Shown here in pieces: positions 57,182-64,000 of a stretch of 64,000 nt of DNA. Position 1 is the stretch's first letter; each line of letters begins with the position of its first letter. The notes under the pieces were generated by a model that worked only from the letters and a program-made list of their open reading frames with translations, ran no database searches and was not told the origin of the DNA. The position numbers were made by a program, and so were the translations under genes. This DNA comes from Poa pratensis (Eukaryota > Streptophyta > Magnoliopsida > Poales > Poaceae), in assembly GCA_947311845.1 (NCBI GenBank), contig CAMZMU010000040.1, positions 57,931,929 through 57,995,928 on the forward strand, read 5' to 3'.

Positions 57182-58120
57182 GAAAGCGCGCTCTGCGACT
57201 TCCTCCGTGAGAATCGGGACATCTTCGCATGGAAACCATCTGACATGCCAGGCGTCCCGAGGGAGCTCGCAGAGCACAAGCTCAACGTTGACCCCAAGCT
57301 GAAGCCAGTGAAGCAGTTCCTGCGTCGCTTCACTGGTGAGAGACAGAAGGCTATTGGCGAAGAAATAGCCCGGCTCCTAGCTGCCGGGTTCATCGCCGAA
57401 GTCATACACCCGGAATGGCTTGCCAACCCGGTGCTCGTTCTGAAGAAGAACGGAACGTGGCGGATGTGCATCGACTACACAGGCTTGAACAAAGCCTGTC
57501 CCAAGGATCCATTCGCATTGCCTCGCATCGATCAGCTGATCGACTCGACGGCAGGGTGCGAGGCGCTATGCTTCCTCGACGCCTACTCCGGGTACCACCA
57601 GATCAAGATGGCGCCCGAAGACCAGGAAGACGTCTTTCATCACGCCCTATGGCGCGTTTTGTTACGTCTCCATGCCCTTCGGCTTGAAAAATGCCGGAGC
57701 GACTTACCAGCGGTGCATACAGAACTGCTTGCACGAGCAGATCGGCCGCAACGTCCACGCATATGTGGACGACATCGTCGTCAAGTCCAAGCTGAAGACG
57801 GACCTGATTGCCGACCTCACGGAGACATTCACCAACCTCCGCAAGTACAGGATAAAGCTCAACCCGGAAAAATGCGTCTTCGGCGTACCCGCGGGCAAGC
57901 TCCTGGGCTTCATCGTCTCCGAGCGAGGCATCGAAGCCAACCCAGAGAAGATCAAGGCGATCGAAGCTCTGAAGAAGCCGGAGAACCTCCGGGACGTGCA
58001 GCGGCTCACAGGCTGTGTCGCTGCCCTCAGCCGTTTCATCTCACGACTCGGCGAGAAGGCCATGCCCTTGTACCGGCTCCTCAAGAAGTCGGACACGTTC
58101 ACCTGGAACGACGAGGCAGA
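57182..58120 (+). pseudogene. reverse transcriptase of Tat element, frameshifted
   Basis: Opening motif VLKKNGTWRMCIDYTGLNKA and LDAYSGYHQIKMAPEDQE are in one frame; a one-base shift near 57630 moves the rest to a second frame with MPFGLKNAGATYQRC, the catalytic YVDD box (AYVDDIVVKSK) and the thumb region (KCVFGVPAGKLLGFIVSERG). All core RT motifs are present but not in one frame. Confidence 0.9.
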
Positions 58121-58440
58121 CGCCGCCTTGACGGCACTCAAGAAGACGTTGGCCGAGGCGCCGATCCTCGCATCTCCACTGGAAAAGGAGCCGATGCTCC
58201 TCTACATCGCCGCGACCAACCGAGTCGTCAGCGCGGTGGTCGTCGTCGAGCGCAAGGAGGAAGGCCACGAGCAACTGGTCCAGCGGCCAGTTTACTACGT
58301 CAGCGAAGTCCTGACGGATTCGAAGCAACGTTACCCGCATTACCAAAAACTTGTATACGGTGTTTTCTTTGCTTCAAGAAAATTGCGACACTACTTCATG
58401 GGCCACCCGATGACGGTGGTCAGCTCATCTCCCTAGCTGA
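58080..58440 (+). pseudogene. RNase H (first) of Tat element
   Basis: Follows RT in the same frame: TFTWNDEADAALTALKKTLA, then PMLLYIAATNRVVSAVVV, RPVYYVSEVLTDSKQRYPHY, a typical gypsy RNase H/connection segment, stopping at 58434-58436 with a frame change. Confidence 0.8.
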
Positions 58441-58990
58441 AATAATCCGCAACAGAGAGGCAACTGGGCGCGTCGCCAAATGGGCCTCCGAGCTGCAGCC
58501 TTTCGGCCTCAGCTACGCAGCCCGCACTGCGATCAAGTCGCAGTCACTATCCGACTTCCTCGTCGACTGGATGGAGACACAGTTGCCGGCTCCAACCTAT
58601 GAAGCCGGCAGATGGACCTTGTTCTTTGACGGGTCAAAGATGTATGAGGGCTCGGGGGCTGGAGTCGTCCTCACTTCTCCCCAAGGCGACAAGATGCGAT
58701 ATGTGCTGCAGATACACTTCACTGCACCAACAACGTCGCCGAGTACGAAGCCCTCCTACATGGCCTACGCGTGGCCAAGGAGATGGGAGTCAGCCGTATC
58801 AAATGTTATGGCGATTCCGACCTCGTCGTTCAGCAAACGATGGGGACCTGGGATGCAAATGATCCCAACATGGCGGCTTACCGCCGGCTCGTCGATCAAG
58901 TCGGCGGCCACTTCGCCGGCATGGAGCTGGAGCACGTCGACCGAGGAAGAACGAGGCGGCTGACGCACTCTCTCGCTTCGGGTCTAAGCG
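58441..58990 (+). pseudogene. second (archaeal-type) RNase H of Tat element, frameshifted
   Basis: After a tether (IIRNREATGRVAKWASELQP) comes RWTLFFDGSKMYEGSGAGVV, with the catalytic FDGS. A frame change near 58720 leads to NNVAEYEALLHGL (Glu of the active site) and YGDSDLVVQQ (Asp). A duplicate RNase H with this FDGS/AEYEAL/GDSDLV pattern marks the Tat lineage. Confidence 0.85.
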
Positions 58991-59330
58991 GGACCGAGTC
59001 CCACCCGGCGTCTTCCTCGACCACCTACAACCCGTCGGTACGCCCGCCGGCCGAAGTCGACATCGCCAACCCGCCATCATCAGATACAATTCTGGTGGCG
59101 GTAACCCAAGAAACAAGCGACTGGAGGGAACCCTACATCGAGTTCCTCACCACCAAAAAGCTGCCAGCCGACGAGGTCCTAGCACGGCGAGTCGTGCGCC
59201 GGGCCTCAGCTTACGCCATCATCAACAGCGAGCTCTACAAACGCAGCACATCGGGAGTTTTCCTCCGCTGCGTCGAGCCGGAAGAGGGAAGGCGCATCCT
59301 TCATGAGATCCACTCGGGATTGCGGCCACC

Positions 59331-60377
59331 ATGTCGGCGCTCGCAACCTGGTCGCCAAGGCGTTCAGGCACGGTTTTTTCTGGCTCTCTGCATCAGGATG
59401 CAGTCGACATCGTCCGTCGGTGCATCGGGTGCCAGAAGTACGCCCGGCAGGATCACCTACCCGCCGCGGCTCTGAAGACCATCCCTCTGACATGGCCATT
59501 CGCAGTCTGGGGAATAGACATGGTGGGCAAGTTCAAAACAGCTCGCGGTGGCATGACACATTTGCTCGTCGCAGTCGACAAGTTCACCAAATGGGTCGAA
59601 GTTGAACCTATCAAGAAACTCGACGGCAAGACCGCAACCAAGTTCCTCCAGAAGCTCATCTTCCGATTCGGCTACCCGCACAGCATCATCACTGACAACG
59701 GCACAAATTTTGCTGAAGGAGAGATGAAGGCCTTCTGCAAACAAAAAGGCATCCGTCTCGACTTGGCGTCCGTCGCCCACCCGCAATCAAACGGGCAGGC
59801 GGAAAGAATGAACCAGACAGTGCTAGCCGGGATCAAGCCGCGACTTCAAGTCCCACTGGAGCGAACACCGGGTTGCTGGCTGGACGAGCTACCAGCCGTA
59901 CTCTGGGGCATCAGAACGACTCCAAACCGTTCCACCGGCTACACGCCATTCTTCATGGTGTACGGGGCGGAAGCCGTCATGCCGACCGACCTCGAGCACG
60001 ACTCGCCTCGGGTCGCCCTCTACAACGAGGAAGAAAATGAAGAAGCCCGCCTAGTCGGCGTCGACCTCCTGGAAGAAGCTCGCGAACTCGCACTCTCCAG
60101 GACGGCGATATATCAGCAAAGCCTGCGCCGCTACCACAGCCGCCGGGTTAGAAGTCGCTCTTTCCAGGAAGGCGACTTGGTTCTTCGGCTCATCCAAAAG
60201 TCGAAAGGGATGCACAAGCTCTCGGCACCATGGGAAGGACCGTTCGTCGTTAGCAAAGCGATGGGCAACGGCTCCTACCACCTCGTCGACTTGCGTGAGC
60301 CGAACAAAAGCTCCAAGTCGGAAGAGGAGACCAAGCGTCCATGGAACATCAGCCTGCTTCGCCCCTATTATACATAG
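59331..60377 (+). CDS. integrase of Tat element (348-codon frame)
   Basis: The frame includes the second half of the HHCC zinc module (RRCIGCQKYA), then the DDE core: GIDMVGKF (D), SIITDNGTNF (D), HPQSNGQAERMNQTV (E). The C-terminal part has GDLVLRLIQ and EGPFVVSKAMGNGSYHLVDL, and ends ISLLRPYYT. No chromodomain. The first His pair lies before 59395 in a different frame (near GLRPPC/HHVGARNLVAK), so the enzyme as a whole is broken only at its N-terminal module. Confidence 0.88.
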   Translation: MSALATWSPRRSGTVFSGSLHQDAVDIVRRCIGCQKYARQDHLPAAALKTIPLTWPFAVWGIDMVGKFKTARGGMTHLLVAVDKFTKWVEVEPIKKLDGKTATKFLQKLIFRFGYPHSIITDNGTNFAEGEMKAFCKQKGIRLDLASVAHPQSNGQAERMNQTVLAGIKPRLQVPLERTPGCWLDELPAVLWGIRTTPNRSTGYTPFFMVYGAEAVMPTDLEHDSPRVALYNEEENEEARLVGVDLLEEARELALSRTAIYQQSLRRYHSRRVRSRSFQEGDLVLRLIQKSKGMHKLSAPWEGPFVVSKAMGNGSYHLVDLREPNKSSKSEEETKRPWNISLLRPYYT

Positions 60378-60940
60378 TATCCATTGTAATGCTGTGTAAT
60401 CAATCAAGGAAATAAAGTCGATACATACCCGGCACGCTCGGGGGCTATCGTTTCGATTCAATCATGCTTTCGAGTCTTTATTCTTCCTACTCACACGTTA
60501 TATGATTGATGGGTTGTCAAAGAGAGCCGGATGCCATGATGCGCGGCTCACCACTGGACCCCCTGCTCACGAAGCAAAATCACAAAATTGTTGTTTTCTC
60601 CCAAGTCGTCAGCTACCCGCACAAAGTGAAGAAGTAGTGCAGCCGGTTCAAACCTAACTTGACAATGAAGCCGCACTCGGACTTTGTCACCATGGGTACC
60701 GCGCGCGTCACGAAAAAATCACGCGAAGCACACTTGGCGAGGTCGCACGATCGACTAGCTTACAAAACAAGCGAAAAACAAACAAAGTGACGAAAAGCGC
60801 ACAAAAAACAAGCATGGGAGTGCCAAAACAAAGATTAATAAGCCGCAGAGGCGCACGCTGAAACGCAACCCGGCACATATCATACTTGTTTCATTACATA
60901 ATATTTTTTCGCCCGCAGGCGACAAACCCTAACTACTTCA
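60378..60940. other. non-coding spacer after integrase
   Basis: No domain on either strand. Probably the convergent 3' untranslated region of the sense polyprotein and of the antisense ORF. Confidence 0.5.
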
Positions 60941-63900
60941 AAATAACCCCTCTTTTGAAAGCAGGGGAGCAAACTTCAAGACGGAGGAGCCGCCCGAGCA
61001 GAAGACGTCGACGCCTCGTTCGTCGCAGCCGGCGGTGGCAGAGCTGAAGCCCTTTCAAAAAGGTACTCCGACGCCGGCTCCCTGTCCGCCACCTCGCCAA
61101 GGTCGTTGCCCTCAGGCACCACGTCGAAGACGAAGTCGTCGTGGTCGACCATCTTGGCAGCCCGGCAGGCGTAAGGGGCGCAGTACTGGAGCACCGGCTG
61201 CAGATCGATCTCCCGGCCGCTGCTATCGGTGGGATGCTGGCCGTGATCTTGTCCACGTTCGTCTGCCTGTACCGGCCCGCACAAGCCCGAGGGCAATGCA
61301 CGCGCCGGCTCGGGCCGACGACTCCCGCACCCAGGTGATCACCTGGGGCATCAGCTCCAGAACCCGCAACACCTTGCAGACGGGTGCGGGGACACCTTCC
61401 TTGGGCGACAGCATCTGGACGACCTTGCTGGCCCGCCGTGAACGTCACGGGCGAAGACTCCGAGCCGGTGGACATGCTCCGCAGACGTCAGGCCAGCCGT
61501 CTCCTCGCCTGTTCAACAAACAAAAATCAACAACAAGGCCACAAGTCAAGCACAAACTGACAAGTCGCATGAAGCTTTACCCCAGATGCCAACGGCGAGG
61601 GTGGCAAGCCGCTCGGTCAGCTCCTTCATCTCGCGCTCGCCTCGCGGATTTGCGCTCGAGCTTCTCGAGGTCCTCGCCGTACCCCTTGGTCGCCTGGGTG
61701 AGGGCGGCGTCCGCCTCCTCCTTCTGCTTGCTGAGCCGCTCGCAGGATTCCTGCACCGCGGCAAACGCCTGCGTGTGCCGGCTCTCCTGCGCGGCCAGCA
61801 GTTGCTGGTGCTCAGCGACGGAGATGAAGCCGTCGCGCGCCTTCTTCAGCTCCTCCTGCAGGCGGCGGGTCTCCTGCTGTTCGGCTTCGAGGAGCCAGGA
61901 CAGCTCCTGCAGTTCACAAGACAATAATCAATCAGAAGAGGCATGGGGGCTACGCCACGGGTTACCTCTACACCAACATTGCTAACCCGGGGGCTAGCCC
62001 CAACAAAAAAAAAATACGCCGAGTCAGGAACTCGGGGGCTACGTCCCGAGTGGCATACACACCCGCCACCGGCCTGCCTCTACATCGACATTGGCAAACC
62101 GGACTACGCTATTCGCCAAACTCGCATCCAGAAAACTATGAAGACCCAAGCCGCTTTCTACGAACACGACTCGGGCCTTGGGGGCTACATATACGCTACG
62201 GACGCAACAGGTGCAAGAAAGATTCTACGTACCTGGTGCGCATCCATCGCTGTTGGATGGCGGCTCGGAAGTCAGGCCGGGGAGCAGACGCACCCGGGAC
62301 GGAGCTCGGGGGCTGGGCAGTCAGCCCACCCGATGAGGAAGCCGTCGCGGCGGCGCGAGTCGCCGTCACCACCAGCGCCGTCTCCGGCACAGGCGTGGCA
62401 TCCCTGTGCCAGCCGGCACGGTGTCATCAATAGTGGCCCCCTCGGGTCGAGGGGGCACAATAACTTCGTCGCCTCCGCCGGCGGAAGGCGGAGGACTCGG
62501 CGCTCTCGTGTCGGCTCCGTGACGTGCGCGGCGGGTCCGCCCGCTGGGAGTCGCTCTCCAGCGCGTCCTCCATGTCACTGAGGGACGCGTCCTCAGCCCT
62601 GCGACACTCGCACGGGTCAAACTCAAGATAGCGTTTCCAACGGAACTTTGGATGAGGATCAGCAGCAGACCTGTCACCCGCAGGTGGAGAGTTGAGGTCC
62701 GAACCCCTCGGAAGCGAGGCGCAGGAGGCGAGTCGGCGCGGGCCCTCGCAGGGATGTCCCGCAAGGCCTTCTGCCTCCGCTCGGCAACGACGGTGCGCTG
62801 CACGGCAGCCCCAGCCGATCGCTCCGGTGGCGGCGGCGTCGGGTTCGCCGACTTGGAGCGCTTGGAGTTGGGCCCGGCGTCCTCAGCCGCAGGCCTACGC
62901 CTCCGCCGGATGCGGAGCGGCTGATCATCTTCATCATCATCTTCAGCAGGCGCCGGGTTCTTGGACCCGGCGCGTTCTTCTCTTCCTTCTTCTCCTTCCT
63001 CCTCATCCTCAGACAGGATGGGGATCGGTTGGCGGGAGGAGAAGGCGGCCTCGTTGGCCATGGTGGCGCTGTCGGCTTCGTCGTCGGAGTCGCGCTCGAC
63101 GACGTCGTTGGGGCCGGCAAGCACCGTGGGAGCGTCTCCGCGGGTCGGAGGCAACCCAACAAGCGATCGAAACTCCTGAATTCGACAACAGGAAGGATCG
63201 GTATAAAAAGACCAAGAAAAGGAAAGTATTTCGAATCGTCAAGCAAAGGGACTCACCTCAGGAGCCGGATGCTTGGCGGAGTAGGCCTCCAGGCCGCCCA
63301 CGATCCACTCGGGAGCCGGGTGGACCGTGACACGCTTCATCCGCAGCGTGAATTGCTCTACCGACTCGAACAATGTCGGGTCATGGCGCTGCGGGTCCTT
63401 CGTCCCCTTGTACTCGCAGATCAGCGAGGGCCGGTGCTGCAGAGGCGCGATCTTCCTCTTCACCCAGGTGGCGATGAGGTTCAGACCCGTCAGCCCTCCT
63501 TCTTCAGCTCCTGAGCCGCGCCATCAGCCGGCGCACCATGGGCAAGTCGGCGTCGCGCGGCAGCTCCTGAAGATTGCGAGGCCGGCTCGGCGATGGCGAG
63601 AAGGGGGATCCCGATCTCGCCGTCAGGCGCCGGCTCCCGCATGTAGAAGCCCGACTTCCTCCAATACACTTTGGAGGGGAGGCCGAGATCCAGGTAGTCG
63701 ACGTCGCCGCGGACCTGGAAGTTGAGGCCGCCGCAGGCGCCATGTCGCCGCCCTTCCCCAGCTTGCCGTGGAAGATCCACAGCCACAGCGGGAAGAACGG
63801 GGCGCACCCGAAGTAGCCCTCGCACAGGGTGACGAAGCAGGCGAGATGGAGGATCGAGTTGGGCGTCAGGTCATGCACCTGAAGCCCGTAGAAGTCCAGG

Positions 63901-64000
63901 AAGCGCCGGAAGAACTCCGACGTGGGGAAGCCCAGCCCGCGCTCGAGGAACGCGAGGAAGGCGACGAACTCGCCCGGCGATGGCCGCGGGCGAGGATCCG
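60941..64000 (-). pseudogene. antisense ORF of Tat element, PF04195-like, truncated by window edge
   Basis: Runs against gag-pol. From the window edge: FVAFLAFLERGLGFPTSEFF, FYGLQVHDLTPNSILHLACF, LTPNSILH, LWIFHGK, then after shifts GDVDYLDLGLPSKVYWRKSG, VKRKIAPLQHRPSLICEYKG and MKRVTVHPAPEWIVGG. This is the 'putative gypsy type transposon' domain (about 63250-64000). A possible intron or gap follows. Then comes an acidic, Lys/Arg-rich block (62650-63160; SEDEEEGEEGREERAG, RIRRRRRPA, a probable nuclear-localisation signal). Next is a Gln/Glu-rich coiled coil (61577-61924; LEAEQQETRRLQEELKKARD) and weak frames to about 60940. Frameshifts near 63740 and 63505. Function unknown in the family; it is the characteristic extra ORF of Tat elements. 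Confidence 0.7.
61577..61924 (-). other. coiled-coil segment of antisense ORF
   Basis: Long uninterrupted helix rich in Glu, Gln, Ala and Lys (QEESAR-type heptads, EADAALTQATKGYGEDLEKL). Flanked by possible introns; its joining to the neighbouring frames cannot be settled without transcript data. Confidence 0.6.

Larger units (their letters stand above)
53470..64000 (+). mobile_element. Ty3/Gypsy Tat-lineage element, truncated at window end
   Basis: Order is LTR, primer site, gag, protease, reverse transcriptase, RNase H, second RNase H, integrase, then an antisense ORF. The 3' LTR is outside the window. An additional RNase H after the normal one, absence of a chromodomain, and an antisense ORF behind integrase are features of the Tat lineage. 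Each coding part is recognisable end to end but broken by several single-base frameshifts, so the copy is not autonomous. Confidence 0.88.

Noticed and set aside
1..64000. CRISPR arrays, bacterial operons, tRNA and rRNA genes
   Set aside because: The spliced genes and transposon types show a plant nuclear genome. No regular spaced repeats and no convincing tRNA or rRNA sequence were seen; tRNA-like matches are retrotransposon primer sites.

Overview
The window is a piece of a large grass genome, most likely Triticeae (wheat, Aegilops or barley type). Spliced genes with GT-AG introns sit far apart in a mass of nested transposable elements: Stowaway and Tourist MITEs, a CACTA element, Ty3/Gypsy elements, a TRIM, and solo or truncated LTRs. 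I read everything from the sequence. No database search was run, and family names are from recognition.

Three host genes are well supported. (1) A YEATS-domain TAF14/GAS41-type chromatin reader on the minus strand (4904-7740, six exons, 297 aa). (2) An armadillo-repeat kinesin (KIN-U/ARK type) on the plus strand (21250-30705, 19 exons, 904 aa; all exon phases add up). (3) An intronless AT-hook/PPC nuclear protein (AHL) on the minus strand (48665-49672, 335 aa). Gene fragments include a DUF295-type F-box pseudogene (34984-35355), a deleted PIF/Harbinger transposase (2914-3610), and genes carried inside a CACTA element.

Layout. 1-3855: intergenic sequence, a poly(A) retroposon with target-site duplication (TSD), and a PIF/Harbinger deletion derivative. 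3856-8050: the YEATS gene. 8050-11155: repeats and a Stowaway MITE. 11161-14441: a compact LTR retrotransposon with 5-bp TSDs, an initiator-Met primer site and one intact 786-codon ORF unlike gag-pol. 14715-20690: a local, imperfect two- to three-copy duplication reaching the kinesin promoter, whose copies carry different insertions (TRIM, Mutator-like MITE, SINE/LINE-like retroposons, an 18-bp micro-retroposition). 20700-31060: the kinesin, with hAT and Stowaway MITEs in its introns. 31060-40360: intergenic sequence with two Tourist-type elements and two poly(A) retroposons. 40363-46331: a non-autonomous CACTA element with TSD CGC, carrying an intact DEDDy 3'-5' exonuclease ORF, a frameshifted B3-domain gene and an unknown ORF, split by a 2.4-kb solo LTR with TSD ATCAC. 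46335-50190: intergenic sequence and the AHL gene. 50190-53460: LTR debris, including a second copy of the solo-LTR family with a different internal GC-rich cassette. 53470-64000: a Ty3/Gypsy element of the Tat type (gag, protease, RT, two RNase H regions, integrase, then a long antisense ORF of the 'putative gypsy type transposon' family), frameshifted and running off the window.

The most notable items are the CACTA element carrying an apparently functional exonuclease gene, the small LTR element with a long ORF of unknown type, and the antisense ORF of the Tat element. The duplicated block is also useful because its paralogous copies provide the empty site for several insertions.
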